NCBI RefSeq assembly: GCF_001595645.1 | Contig: NZ_LNKT01000071.1 | Coordinates: forward strand, 58,123-122,122 | DNA length: 64,000 nt | Reading direction: 5' to 3' | From: Sulfurovum riftiae | GTDB lineage: Bacteria > Campylobacterota > Campylobacteria > Campylobacterales > Sulfurovaceae | Shown: piece after piece, positions 53,644 through 62,583 of the stretch | Layout: the number at the start of each line of letters is the position of its first letter | Position numbering within the stretch: the stretch's first letter is position 1 | The notes under the pieces: model-generated | Seen by the model: the letters and a program-made list of their open reading frames with translations, nothing else | The model's database searches: none | Told to the model about the DNA's origin: nothing | Program-made: the position numbers and the translations under genes

Positions 53644-54205
53644 TAGGCGTATTGATAAGGTTGTAGAATTCGTTACGGGTACGTTCGTCACTCTTGAAGA
53701 GGCCGCGCAGGGCTGAAGAGACAGTAGTGGAGTTGATCTTCTGGACACCGCGCATCTCCATGCACATATGGCGGGCATGGACCACGACCGCGACCCCTTT
53801 GGGTTTGATGGTACCCAGAATGGCATCGGCGATCTGTTCGGTCATCTGTTCCTGGATCTGCAGGCGCCTGGCATAGACATTGACGATGCGAGGGATCTTG
53901 CTCAGACCCACAACCTTTCCGTCGGGGATATAGGCGACATGGCAGCGCCCGATGATGGGCAGCATATGGTGCTCGCACATGGAGTAGAACTCGATGTCGC
54001 GTACCAATACCATCTCGTCGTTGCTGGTGGAGAAGAGTGCCTGGTTGAGGATCTCTTCGGGATCCTGCTGGTACCCTTCGGTCAGGAACCTGAGCGCTTT
54101 TACCACACGGTTGGGTGTCTTGAGCAGTCCCTCACGCTTCGGGTCTTCTCCCAGCAGTTCCAAAACCTTCGTCACCGCCTCTTCAAACTCTTTTTCTTTA
54201 TTCAT
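53627..54205 (-). CDS. folE: GTP cyclohydrolase I
   Basis: A 192-residue zinc enzyme making dihydroneopterin triphosphate from GTP for folate synthesis. Zinc ligands are Cys and His in [20 protein letters not shown] and a later Cys (HMCMEMRG). The signature [20 protein letters not shown] is intact. Monocistronic. Confidence 0.97.
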   Translation of the reverse strand: MNKEKEFEEAVTKVLELLGEDPKREGLLKTPNRVVKALRFLTEGYQQDPEEILNQALFSTSNDEMVLVRDIEFYSMCEHHMLPIIGRCHVAYIPDGKVVGLSKIPRIVNVYARRLQIQEQMTEQIADAILGTIKPKGVAVVVHARHMCMEMRGVQKINSTTVSSALRGLFKSDERTRNEFYNLINTPTPSNF

Positions 54206-54234
54206 TTCTTTCCTTTTAAAACATGCTCTTTTTT

Positions 54235-54336
54235 GTCACTGAGCACTGGGTGTGCAGGTGTGAAGCAGTAGTGCGAGAACACCGTTGCACACTTGCGAAG
54301 TGACGATTTTTTGTTTACTTTTTATAAAAAAAGTAA
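54235..54336 (+). repeat. Dispersed two-hairpin element, copy B
   Basis: Hairpin 1 pairs GTCACT with AGTGAC; inside, GTGTGCA pairs TGCACAC and GGTGT pairs ACACC, around the same GAAG and CGAGA as in copy A. CGATTTTTTG follows, then hairpin 2 (TTACTTTTT and AAAAAGTAA, 54315-54336). It lies between folE and mutY. Confidence 0.85.
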
Positions 54337-54400
54337 GAATAAAGCCTTGTATTACTATGAAAGTAATTGAAGAGGCCAATCGTGACAGGTGTCATTTAAT

Positions 54401-55381
54401 TCATTGTTGAATTGTATCCAAGTATAGTTTAACAATCTTTTCGTCTACTTTTGATACTGCCAGATCTTTGATCTCTTCGGGAGTGAAATAGCTCTCCTGT
54501 TCCGGTTCAAGCTCATGATGGACCCAGACCTTGCACTTCAGTTTGAAATGGGTATAGGCATGGCTTACTTCACCGATAGGTTCGGAGGCACACAGAGGTA
54601 CTTCGGCACTTGCAAAGCCCCAGAGACCGTGTAGGAACTTACCGCTGCGTTTTGTCAGGGCAAGCCGGTCGTTGTAGACAGAGATCATGATGTGCTCTTC
54701 ACGTGTTGGCACACTTCTCTTCTTTTTCAGAGGGTATGTCCTGGGGGTATTTTTTCCCTTGCAGATGCTTTCAAGCGGACAGAGGTCACATTTTGGATCT
54801 TTGGGGATGCAGAGCGTTGCTCCGATATCCATCATCGCCTGGTTGTAATCGAAAGGGTTCTCCTTGTCGACCATCCCGTAGGCAAGTTTCCAGAGTCTCT
54901 TCTCATCAGGGGTACGCAGTCTGTGCAGGCGGCAGAGGATGCGTTTGACATTGGCTTCCATGACGGGAACGGGCTGGCGGAAAGCGAAAGCGGCGATGGC
55001 ATGGGCGGTATTTTTGCCGATACCGGGCAGTTTGAACAGGGTATCAATATCGGATGGCAGTGTAGGGGCAATGCCTTGTGCTTGCCCTTTTTGCAGTAAT
55101 ACTTGTGCAGCCTTGTGCAGGTTCTTCGCACGGTTGTAGTAGCCTAGTCCCTCCCAGTGTTTGAGCACAGCATCGAGGGGAGCCTCTCCCAGAGATTTGA
55201 GTGTGGGGAAGGCTTCGAGGAAGGGAAAATAGTAGCGCTCCAGCACGGTCTTCACCTGTGTCTGCTGCAGCATCACTTCGCTCAGGTAGATGGGGTAGGG
55301 GTCCGTCACGGTACGCCAGGGAAGGTCGGTCCTTCCATGGGTTTTGTACCATTTATGGATCTTTTCATGTATGCTTTTCAT
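54401..55381 (-). CDS. mutY: A/G-specific adenine glycosylase MutY
   Basis: A 326-residue base-excision enzyme that removes A opposite 8-oxoG. The catalytic Glu is in SEVMLQQTQV, the HhH motif is LPGIGKNTAHAIAAFA, the catalytic Asp lies in DYNQAMMDIGATLC, and the 4Fe-4S ligands follow as C-x6-C-x2-C-x5-C. The C-terminal MutT-like domain recognises 8-oxoG. Between RAKNLHKAAQVLLQ and LPSDIDTLF is an extra KGQAQGIAPT segment encoded by a REP-like sequence. Confidence 0.95.
   Translation of the reverse strand: MKSIHEKIHKWYKTHGRTDLPWRTVTDPYPIYLSEVMLQQTQVKTVLERYYFPFLEAFPTLKSLGEAPLDAVLKHWEGLGYYNRAKNLHKAAQVLLQKGQAQGIAPTLPSDIDTLFKLPGIGKNTAHAIAAFAFRQPVPVMEANVKRILCRLHRLRTPDEKRLWKLAYGMVDKENPFDYNQAMMDIGATLCIPKDPKCDLCPLESICKGKNTPRTYPLKKKRSVPTREEHIMISVYNDRLALTKRSGKFLHGLWGFASAEVPLCASEPIGEVSHAYTHFKLKCKVWVHHELEPEQESYFTPEEIKDLAVSKVDEKIVKLYLDTIQQ
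55061..55089. repeat. REP-like sequence inside mutY
   Basis: TGTAGGGGCAATGCC and the following bases match the intergenic piece at 51719-51747 in 26 of 29 positions. It is in frame and codes for part of an exposed loop before the HhH motif. Confidence 0.75.
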
Positions 55382-55457
55382 AGGCGGATTATAGCTTATA
55401 TTCGTTTTTTATCAAATTTTAGATAAAATCATGCAATTTATATACAAAAGGATTGTA

Positions 55458-56750
55458 GTGAAAGTTGCAGTAAAGAAGATTGATGATGCCAATGTGGCGG
55501 TTGAAGGTACGATTGAGAACAAAGTGATCGACACGAATGTTGACAAACTTGCCAGAGAAGCGGGCAAAGAGATGAAAGTCGATGGATTCAGAAAAGGGAA
55601 AGTGCCTCCGCATGTCGTAAAGAAACTCCATGGTGACAAACTCAGACAGGATGCCGAAGGTGAGGCACTCAGATCGTTGATCGATCTTGGTGTGAAAGAA
55701 GCAGGGATCAACACAGCGGACATTCTCGGAGAGCCGATCTTCAAGAAGTATGACAAAAAAGATGACGGTATCGAAGTAGAGATGGAGATCTCTCTGAGAC
55801 CTGAGATCAAAGCGGAAGGGTATGAAAAAGCTGTTCCGGCATTCAAAAAACCGACAGCGACAGCCAAAGAGGTTGAAGAGAAACTTAACGAGATCGCTGC
55901 ACAGCAGGCACCATTCGAGAAGATCAAGAGAAAGAGAATGGTAAGAGACGGTGACATGGTTGTCATCGATTTCGAAGGTTTCATTGACGGCGAGGCATTC
56001 GAGGGCGGTAAAGCGGAAAAGTTCAACCTCAAGATCGGTTCGGGGCAGTTCATTCCCGGTTTCGAAGAGCAGATCATCGGCATGAAGTACGAAGAGGAGA
56101 AAGATGTTGTCGTGACATTCCCGGAAGAGTACCAGTCAAAAGAGCTTGCGGGCAAAGAGGCGACATTCAAAGTGAAACTGCATGAGATCCAGGAGCAGGT
56201 CGCAGCGGAACTGAACGACGAATTGGCACAGAAACTCCTTCAGGACGAGAAAGCGACACTCGATACGCTCAAAGAGAAGCTCAAAGAGCAGATCGTGAAC
56301 GAGAAGGTCTCGAAAGTATACAACGAAGAGCTCAAGCCTAAGCTCATCGAAGCACTGGTAGCGCATTTTGATTTTGTACTTCCGAATAACATCGTTGAGC
56401 AGGAGATCGATGCGAAGATCAATGCCAAAGCAAGAGAGATGAGCGAAGAGGAACTAAACGAATTCAAAGAGAATCCGGAAAAAGTGGAAGCCCTTCGCGA
56501 AGAGGTAAGAGAAGAAGCGCAGAACTCTGTGAAAGCGACATTCATTGTAGACGCACTTGCAAAGAAAGAGGAAGTGAACGTAGACGACCAGGAAGTATCC
56601 CAGGCGATATACTACGAAGCGATGATGAGTGGTCAGGACCCTCAGCAGGTCATCAAGTACTACCAGGAGAACAACCTTCTTCCAGCAGTGAAGATGGGAA
56701 TGATCGAAGACAAGCTCTTCGGCAAGCTTTTGGGCCTGGATCAAAAATAA
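55458..56750 (+). CDS. tig: Trigger factor
   Basis: A 430-residue ribosome-bound chaperone and prolyl isomerase. The ribosome-binding motif is GFRKGKVP near residue 40. The FKBP domain is GDMVVIDFEGFIDGEAFEGG to GSGQFIPGFEEQIIGM. The C-terminal arms are Glu/Lys-rich helices. GTG at 55458 is chosen as start: AAAGGA is 6 nt before it and relatives begin MKV-VKKID; an ATG at 55431 has no such site. A hairpin terminator follows. Confidence 0.96.
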   Translation: MKVAVKKIDDANVAVEGTIENKVIDTNVDKLAREAGKEMKVDGFRKGKVPPHVVKKLHGDKLRQDAEGEALRSLIDLGVKEAGINTADILGEPIFKKYDKKDDGIEVEMEISLRPEIKAEGYEKAVPAFKKPTATAKEVEEKLNEIAAQQAPFEKIKRKRMVRDGDMVVIDFEGFIDGEAFEGGKAEKFNLKIGSGQFIPGFEEQIIGMKYEEEKDVVVTFPEEYQSKELAGKEATFKVKLHEIQEQVAAELNDELAQKLLQDEKATLDTLKEKLKEQIVNEKVSKVYNEELKPKLIEALVAHFDFVLPNNIVEQEIDAKINAKAREMSEEELNEFKENPEKVEALREEVREEAQNSVKATFIVDALAKKEEVNVDDQEVSQAIYYEAMMSGQDPQQVIKYYQENNLLPAVKMGMIEDKLFGKLLGLDQK

Positions 56751-56756
56751 TTTTCC

Positions 56757-56775
56757 GGGGCCGGTTTTCCGGCCC
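56757..56775 (+). terminator. Terminator after tig
   Basis: GGGGCCGG and CCGGCCC pair around TTTT, 8 nt after the stop, followed by TGTCTTTCGTTAACTTTTTT. It separates tig from clpP. Confidence 0.65.
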
Positions 56776-56854
56776 TGTCTTTCGTTAACTTTTTTAATGT
56801 ATATTTGAATCGATTAAAACAATCCATTTTACTATCTATTAATAAAGGCAATTC

Positions 56855-57442
56855 ATGAGTTATATCCCCTACGTTGTAGAACAGACCGGCAGAGGCGAAA
56901 GATCGTACGATATCTATTCGAGACTTCTCAAAGACAGGATCATCATGCTCAGCGGCGAGGTCAACGACCAGGTCGCTTCTTCCATCGTGGCACAGCTGCT
57001 TTTCCTCGAAGCGCAGGACCCTGACAAGGACATCTACTTCTATATCAACTCTCCGGGCGGTGTGATCACGTCCGGTCTGAGCATGTTCGATACGATGAAC
57101 TACATCAAGCCGGATATCGTGACCATCTGTATCGGACAGGCGGCGTCCATGGGTGCTTTCCTTTTGGCTTCCGGTACCAAAGGGAAGCGTTATGCCCTGC
57201 CGCATGCACGTATCATGATACACCAGCCTTCGGGCGGTGCACAGGGTCAGTCCACCGATATCCAGATACAGGCGCAGGAGATACAGCGGCTCAAAGATAC
57301 GCTCAATGAGATCATGGCAGAGAGGACAAGCAAGACCGCCAAGAAGATAGAGAAAGATACAGAGAGAGACAACTTCATGTCCGCCAAAGAAGCGGTGGAG
57401 TACGGGCTCATCGACAAAGTACTTACAAAGTCGTTTGGGTAG
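56855..57442 (+). CDS. clpP: ATP-dependent Clp protease proteolytic subunit
   Basis: A 195-residue serine protease that forms the double heptamer with ClpX or ClpA. The catalytic Ser is in [13 protein letters not shown], the His in [15 protein letters not shown], and the Asp in [15 protein letters not shown]-terminus [20 protein letters not shown] is standard. It lies between tig and def. Confidence 0.98.
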   Translation: MSYIPYVVEQTGRGERSYDIYSRLLKDRIIMLSGEVNDQVASSIVAQLLFLEAQDPDKDIYFYINSPGGVITSGLSMFDTMNYIKPDIVTICIGQAASMGAFLLASGTKGKRYALPHARIMIHQPSGGAQGQSTDIQIQAQEIQRLKDTLNEIMAERTSKTAKKIEKDTERDNFMSAKEAVEYGLIDKVLTKSFG

Positions 57443-57451
57443 GTCCTTTCC

Positions 57452-57976
57452 ATGGTTAGAGAGATAGTGATATACCCCGACAAGAGACTCAAGCTCATCT
57501 CCAAAGAGGTCGAGTCCTTTGACGGTGCCCTGCATGACCTGCTGGATGATATGTACGATACGATGATCGCACGCAACGGTGTGGGGCTCGCTGCCATTCA
57601 GGTAGGGGTGGACCTTCGCGCGCTCATCATCAATGTGCCTTTGGAGAAAGAGGACGGCGAGCATGACCAACCCAAAGAGAATACCCTCGAGATGATCAAC
57701 CCGGTCATTGTCGAGAAAGACGGTTCCGAAAAGTTCCAGGAGGGCTGTCTCTCCGTGCCCGGTATCTATGAAGATATCGAACGTGCCAAACATGTCAAAG
57801 TGGAGTATTTTGACCGTTACGGTGAAAAGCACACGATTGAAGATGATGGGTTCCTTGCCATTGCGATGCAGCATGAGATCGACCATCTGGATGGGAAGGT
57901 GTTTGTGGAGAAGCTCTCATATATCAAACGCAAGAAATTCGAAAAAGAGTGGAAAAGGAAATTAAAAGAGTTATAG
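57452..57976 (+). CDS. def: Peptide deformylase
   Basis: A 174-residue metallohydrolase that removes the formyl group from new proteins. Motifs [20 protein letters not shown] and QHEIDHLDG hold the metal ligands. It follows clpP by 9 nt, a typical clpP-def pair. Confidence 0.98.
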   Translation: MVREIVIYPDKRLKLISKEVESFDGALHDLLDDMYDTMIARNGVGLAAIQVGVDLRALIINVPLEKEDGEHDQPKENTLEMINPVIVEKDGSEKFQEGCLSVPGIYEDIERAKHVKVEYFDRYGEKHTIEDDGFLAIAMQHEIDHLDGKVFVEKLSYIKRKKFEKEWKRKLKEL

Positions 57977-57985
57977 GCAGTCATC

Positions 57986-58041
57986 TTGCACCGTGGATTT
58001 TTCGGAGTACTGTATGTACGCCTGCAAAATCCACGGCACAA
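57986..58041. terminator. Long hairpin after def
   Basis: CCGTGGATTTT and AAAATCCACGG form an 11-bp outer stem; GTAC pairs GTAC inside around TGTAT. It stands 10 nt after the def stop with no U-tract. It may protect the 3' end or act as a dispersed element. Confidence 0.55.
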
Positions 58042-58143
58042 TCTAACAGCCTCTACCGCTTTTTCTCTCCTTTTCTAACAAATATAGACTTTCTGATTTT
58101 TCCTCAAATTACCTTTTAGCATTTATCGAGGCGTTGTTCCTCT

Positions 58144-58223
58144 CTTCATTTTTTTAGAAAAAACGAAGCAAAAAATCGTCTCTGTTCTCGAATCGCTTCG
58201 CTTTCAAGGTCGCTCACAGAGAC
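58144..58223 (-). repeat. Dispersed two-hairpin element, copy C
   Basis: On the minus strand, GTCTCTGT pairs ACAGAGAC (58223-58216 and 58185-58178), with GAG before and CGAGA after the inner loop. CGATTTTTTG follows, and then hairpin 2 (CTTCGTTTTTT and AAAAAATGAAG, 58168-58144). It is oriented against def, between def and the ComM/YifB gene. Confidence 0.78.
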
Positions 58224-58319
58224 AAGGCACACTTCGTGTGATGAATAGATAGAATAAAAAAATATGACAAAATGACATATTTTTTATCCTGCCCTCATAT
58301 CTTATGCCATACTGACACT

Positions 58320-59918
58320 ATGAATGCAAAAACGCATAGTGGTAATCTCCCACCCGAAACCAAAAAAGTTAAAGTTAAAGTCAAGCAGAAAGAGAAGCAG
58401 CCTGCCATTGTGAACCGTCTGGCCTGTGCGACGCTTGAGGGTGTCGATGCGAAGGTCATAGAGGTGGAGGCCACCTTTACCAAGGGCCTGCCGGGCTTCT
58501 CTGTGGTCGGTCTGGCTTCCAGTGATATTCAGGAGGCGAAAGAGCGTGTGAAATCGGCGCTTCTTACCAATGAATTCGTCTTTCCTCCGCTGAAGATCAC
58601 CATCAACCTTTCACCGAGTGATATCAAGAAGAACGGTACACACTTCGACCTCTCTCTGGCGCTGCTTGTGGCACTGAACAAGAAGGCCTTTGAAGAGGAG
58701 GGGCTTTTCGTCTTCGGGGAGCTGGGTCTGGATGGACGGGTAAAAAGCTCTTCGCTGCTCTTTCCGCTTATTCTCTCGCTTAAAGAGCAGGGGCTTATCG
58801 AGAGGGCGATCGTTCCCAAAGAGGCCATTACCTATCTGAGCCATATCTCGGGAGTGGACTTCATCGCAGTAGAAACACTTTCCGAAGCAATAGCACTGTT
58901 GAAAAAAGGGGAATTCAAAGCCAATATCGAACAGTTCTCCTATGATGCAAAGATGTTCAGAGTGGAAGGCACACCTTACTATTTTGAAGAGAAGTACGAG
59001 AGTGATTTTGCCGATGTAAAAGGACAGATGATCGCCAAGAGGGCTGCGATGCTCGCCGCTGCGGGGATGCACAACTTCTTCATGGAAGGCAACCCCGGAT
59101 GCGGGAAGAGCATGATCGCCAAACGGCTCAAAGATATACTGCCGCCCATAAGCGAAACGGAACTGCTCTCCATTGCCAAGCACCAGTTTCTGGACGGGCA
59201 GACCCCGGACTTCAAAGCCATACGTCCGATGCGAAGTCCGCACCATACGGCGACCTCTGCCTCCATTTTCGGTGGAGGGTCCGGACAGGCGAAGATCGGG
59301 GAAGTGGCTTTGGCGAACTACGGCATTCTCTTTTTTGACGAGATCCCCCACTTTTCCAAGAATGTGCTCGAAGCGATGCGAGAGCCGCTGCAGGACAAAA
59401 AGGTGCACATCGCCAGGGTCAATGCCAAGATAGAATATGCTGCAGACATCATGTTCGTGGCAGCGCAGAATCCCTGTCCCTGCGGGAATCTGCTCTCCAA
59501 GAGCAAAAGCTGCCGCTGTTCCGAAGTGGAAATCAAACGCTATCAGAACAGGCTTTCAGACCCTTTCCTTGACCGGATAGACCTGTTTGTGGTCATGCAG
59601 GAGGTGAGCAGTTCTGACAGTAGAGATGTAACCTCAAAAGCGATGCATGAAGCGGTCATGGAAGCGTTTAAAAGGCAGAAAGCACGGGGTCAGGAGAGGC
59701 TCAACGGAAAACTGGCAGAAGATGAGATAGAGCGTTACTGTATCCTGAGTGAAGAGGCAGGAAAGATCCTGGAGGGAGCCATTGTAAAGTTCGGACTCTC
59801 ACACAGGAGCATCGCTTCGATCAAAAAGGTAGGACGTACCATTGCCGATATCCACGGTAATGAAAAGATAGAGAAAAAAGATATACTTGAAGCGCTAAGC
59901 TATCGACGTCGTCGATAG
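58320..59918 (+). CDS. ComM/YifB-type Mg-chelatase-like AAA+ ATPase
   Basis: A 532-residue protein from the ATG at 58320. The N-terminal Lon-like domain has EVEATFTKGLPGFSVVGLAS; the AAA+ domain has Walker A EGNPGCGKSMIAKRL, the chelatase loop RSPHHTATSASIFGGGSG and Walker B ILFFDEIPHFSK. A zinc-like Cys set (NPCPCGN, CRC) is present. The family acts as a hexameric helicase in branch migration during transformation. The start is uncertain: relatives begin near NRLACATLEG, so GTG at 58410 is possible. Its stop lies inside a palindrome. Confidence 0.9.
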   Translation: MNAKTHSGNLPPETKKVKVKVKQKEKQPAIVNRLACATLEGVDAKVIEVEATFTKGLPGFSVVGLASSDIQEAKERVKSALLTNEFVFPPLKITINLSPSDIKKNGTHFDLSLALLVALNKKAFEEEGLFVFGELGLDGRVKSSSLLFPLILSLKEQGLIERAIVPKEAITYLSHISGVDFIAVETLSEAIALLKKGEFKANIEQFSYDAKMFRVEGTPYYFEEKYESDFADVKGQMIAKRAAMLAAAGMHNFFMEGNPGCGKSMIAKRLKDILPPISETELLSIAKHQFLDGQTPDFKAIRPMRSPHHTATSASIFGGGSGQAKIGEVALANYGILFFDEIPHFSKNVLEAMREPLQDKKVHIARVNAKIEYAADIMFVAAQNPCPCGNLLSKSKSCRCSEVEIKRYQNRLSDPFLDRIDLFVVMQEVSSSDSRDVTSKAMHEAVMEAFKRQKARGQERLNGKLAEDEIERYCILSEEAGKILEGAIVKFGLSHRSIASIKKVGRTIADIHGNEKIEKKDILEALSYRRRR

Positions 59919-59921
59919 CTT
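59897..59921. terminator. Palindrome at the end of the ComM/YifB gene
   Basis: AAGCTATCGAC and GTCGATAGCTT are exact complements around GTC. The gene's TAG is within the right arm. It lies between convergent genes; no U-tract is seen. Confidence 0.55.
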
Positions 59922-59929
59922 GCTATACA

Positions 59930-60997
59930 TTAAAGAACCTCTACGATCACTTTTGTGACGATGAATCCGCCTACGACAAGCCAGACGAACATACTCAGAG
60001 CAGTATAGACCGGTGCGAGTCCGAGGCCTTTGAACTTGGCGAAGATCGTTCCCATACCCAAGGCGGTCATTGCCATGGTAAGCAGGAAGGTGTCGACCTC
60101 ATTGATGATATCTACCAGGTTCTGCGGGAGCAGGTGCAGTGAGTTGAAGCCGGCGACACCGATGAAGTAGACAGCGAACCACGGGATGACCAGTTTCATC
60201 TTCCCGCCGCTTTCACCACCGGCTTTTTTCGCTTCCCATGCAAGGTAGAGACCAAGGATGATCAGCATCGGTGCGATCATGATGACCCTTGTCATCTTGA
60301 CGATCACGGCTGCATCGGCCATCTCTTTTGGAGAGCCTGGAACGGAGGCAGGAACGGCAACGACCTGTGCCACTTCATGGATGGTCCCGCCCACATAGAT
60401 ACCGAACTCTCTGGCCGTCATATGGAGGAAGCCCGTGGCATTTTCGATGAGGGTCGTATAGAGTACCGGGTAGAGGAACATGGAGATGGTACCGAAAAGT
60501 ACGACCATGGAGACTGCAACGGCTGTTTTATACTCTTCCGCTTTCAGTACCGGCTCGGTCGCCAGAACGGCAGCCGCACCACAGACAGCAGCTCCTGAAG
60601 CGGTCAGGATGGAGGTGTCCTTCTCCATACCGAAGATCTTCGTTCCGAGCCATGAACCGAGTATGAGGGTGGAGGAGAGCATGATGAGTGAGACAAGGAA
60701 TCCGTCCATACCTACTGCGGCGATCTCCTGGAAGGTGATGCGGAAACCGTAAAGTACGATGGCAAAACGGAGGATCTTCTTTCCGGAGAAGGTGATCCCC
60801 GGGTGCCACTCTACAGGTGTCTGGTTATGCAGGGTATTGGCATAGAAGATACCCATGACGATACCGATGACGAGGGGGGAAAGTCCCAGTGCTTTGACCG
60901 GTCCGAGACCAGCGATATAGGTGGCACCGGCAGCAAAGATCGCGACGAAAAGGATACCGCTCATGGTACCTTTCCGGTTTTCAGGGGAGAAAGCCAT
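59930..60997 (-). CDS. YeiH-family putative sulfate exporter/transporter
   Basis: A 355-residue inner-membrane protein with about ten hydrophobic segments, starting MAFSPENRKGTMSGILFVAI. Family landmarks include KKILRFAIVLYGFRITFQEI and SGAAVCGAAAVLATEPVLKA. The family is named YeiH or UPF0324. Its substrate is not established, with sulfite or sulfate proposed. A divergent LysR gene stands 118 bp away, as YeiE does near YeiH in Escherichia coli. Confidence 0.88.
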   Translation of the reverse strand: MAFSPENRKGTMSGILFVAIFAAGATYIAGLGPVKALGLSPLVIGIVMGIFYANTLHNQTPVEWHPGITFSGKKILRFAIVLYGFRITFQEIAAVGMDGFLVSLIMLSSTLILGSWLGTKIFGMEKDTSILTASGAAVCGAAAVLATEPVLKAEEYKTAVAVSMVVLFGTISMFLYPVLYTTLIENATGFLHMTAREFGIYVGGTIHEVAQVVAVPASVPGSPKEMADAAVIVKMTRVIMIAPMLIILGLYLAWEAKKAGGESGGKMKLVIPWFAVYFIGVAGFNSLHLLPQNLVDIINEVDTFLLTMAMTALGMGTIFAKFKGLGLAPVYTALSMFVWLVVGGFIVTKVIVEVL

Positions 60998-61115
60998 ATA
61001 AATCCTTCAAAAATATTGATAATTATTTTGGAATTCTACTATAATTTTGATACAATAAGCAAATCAATCTAATACAAAAAGATAATAAATTTTTTAGAAC
61101 ATAAAAAGAGAGACA
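60998..61115. promoter_or_regulatory. Divergent promoter region between yeiH-like and LysR genes
   Basis: AT-rich. It should hold both promoters and the LysR operator. TATAATTTTGATACAATAAG near 61040 gives a plus-strand -10-like box (TACAAT). Confidence 0.5.
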
Positions 61116-62021
61116 ATGAAATTAACGCTTAGACAGATGGAGATATTTCTCAATGTGGTATCTTCCGGGCACCTGACAAATGTGGCCAAAGAGATGAACC
61201 TCAGCCAATCTGCGATCTCGATGTCGATCAAAGAGATGGAAAACATTCTGGGGCGTCCTGTCTTTGACAGGATCAATAAGAAACTGGTGCTCAATGAAGT
61301 GGGCCGCGCTTTTTACAAAGAGATAGACCCGATCTTCAAGAAACTCTCCGATATCGAGTATGAATTCAAGAATTCCGAGAACAAAGGGATGATCCGTGTG
61401 GGGGCGAGTACGACGATTGTGGATTATCTGATGCCATCGATCATCTGCAGCTATATGAGCTCCTATCCGGATGTGAAGATCACGCTCAAAGAGGGGAATA
61501 CCAAAGAGATCGTTGAGATGATCCAGGCAGGAACGATCGATGTTGCCTTTGTCGAGGGGATCGTTACGGGTTCGGATATCATCAAGGAGAAGATCGGTGT
61601 GGATGAGCTGGTGGTCGTGACCGCGAACAAAGAACTGGCTGCTCCCTGTTATATCGACGAACTTGCCGAGAAGCGCTGGGTGCTCAGGGAAGAAGGTTCC
61701 GGGACCAGGGAAGTGTTCCTGAACTATATCAAAGACAAGGTCTCCGACCTGAATATCTTTTTTGAACTGGGACATACAGAATCGATCAAGAGTATTCTGA
61801 TGAACCGTGAATGCCTGACCTGTATCTCAAAGATTTCCGTGAGGAACGAGTTGGCCGAAGGCAAACTCTTTCAGGTGGATGTGAAGAAGTTCGACTGTAA
61901 AAGAGACTTCCTGATGATCTACCACAAGGACAAGTATCACAGTACACTTTTCGAGAAATTCATTTTCTTCTCCAAAAAACTGATGATGCAGATGCTTGAA
62001 GCGGAGAATCGCATCAACTAA
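61116..62021 (+). CDS. LysR-type transcriptional regulator
   Basis: A 301-residue regulator. The N-terminal winged HTH (LRQMEIFLNVVSSGHLTNVA to SQSAISMSIKEMENILG) is followed by an effector domain (IRVGASTTIVDYLMPSII, DVAFVEGIV, LREEGSGTREVF). The effector-domain pattern resembles the CysB/CbbR/YeiE group that senses small anions. It is divergent from the yeiH-like gene, its probable target. Its 3' end overlaps mobA on the other strand by 8 nt. Confidence 0.93.
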   Translation: MKLTLRQMEIFLNVVSSGHLTNVAKEMNLSQSAISMSIKEMENILGRPVFDRINKKLVLNEVGRAFYKEIDPIFKKLSDIEYEFKNSENKGMIRVGASTTIVDYLMPSIICSYMSSYPDVKITLKEGNTKEIVEMIQAGTIDVAFVEGIVTGSDIIKEKIGVDELVVVTANKELAAPCYIDELAEKRWVLREEGSGTREVFLNYIKDKVSDLNIFFELGHTESIKSILMNRECLTCISKISVRNELAEGKLFQVDVKKFDCKRDFLMIYHKDKYHSTLFEKFIFFSKKLMMQMLEAENRIN

Positions 62022-62583
62022 ACTGTCCGTGTGCCGCCTCATACTCATGGGGATGGTTGAGATTGGCAAAAGGGGTCTCGTCCTCAAACGCTACGGATCG
62101 GCACTTTGCCTCTTTCAACAGATGTGTCAGCCTGTGTCTGTTCTCTTTGAGTGCCGCTTTGGCCAGAGGGAGCAGTGAACGTCTGTAGATACCGCAAAGG
62201 GGCTGCAGCCCGCTTCGGGTCCTGGCGATCACGGCATCATAGCTTTCTCTCTGCTCTTTCATCAGTCTGTCGATCACCGCTTCATCGACAAAAGGGGCAT
62301 CTACACTCAGAACGAACACCTCTTCTGCATCGAGTGTTTCAAATACGGAGACAAGGCCCGCAAGCGGCGAACTTACCGCATAGTTGTCAGGGATAAGTAC
62401 TGTCTCAAAGTCGAACTTCTCCTCTTTGGCAGAGAGGTAGACCTTTTCAAAAAGTTTCTTGAGACGCTCCTGTTGGTATTGTGCCAGGGAGGGATAGCCT
62501 GCAAAGGGAAGCAGGGCTTTGTCCCTGCCCATACGCGAGCTTTTGCCTCCGGCAAAGATAACGGCAGGCATAGGGTACTTCAT
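62014..62583 (-). CDS. mobA: Molybdenum cofactor guanylyltransferase MobA
   Basis: A 189-residue nucleotidyltransferase that attaches GMP to molybdopterin, needed for DMSO reductase-type enzymes. The signature is VIFAGGKSSRMGRDKALLPF, then LSVDAPFVDEA for metal and LQPLCGIYRRSLLP. The ATG at 62583 overlaps the stop of the MFS gene (ATGA), so the longer frame from 62646 is rejected. Confidence 0.93.
   Translation of the reverse strand: MKYPMPAVIFAGGKSSRMGRDKALLPFAGYPSLAQYQQERLKKLFEKVYLSAKEEKFDFETVLIPDNYAVSSPLAGLVSVFETLDAEEVFVLSVDAPFVDEAVIDRLMKEQRESYDAVIARTRSGLQPLCGIYRRSLLPLAKAALKENRHRLTHLLKEAKCRSVAFEDETPFANLNHPHEYEAAHGQFS

Noticed and set aside
56741..57886. A 381-codon frame antisense to clpP and def
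   Set aside because: It spans two well-supported genes on the other strand and is low in protein-like features.
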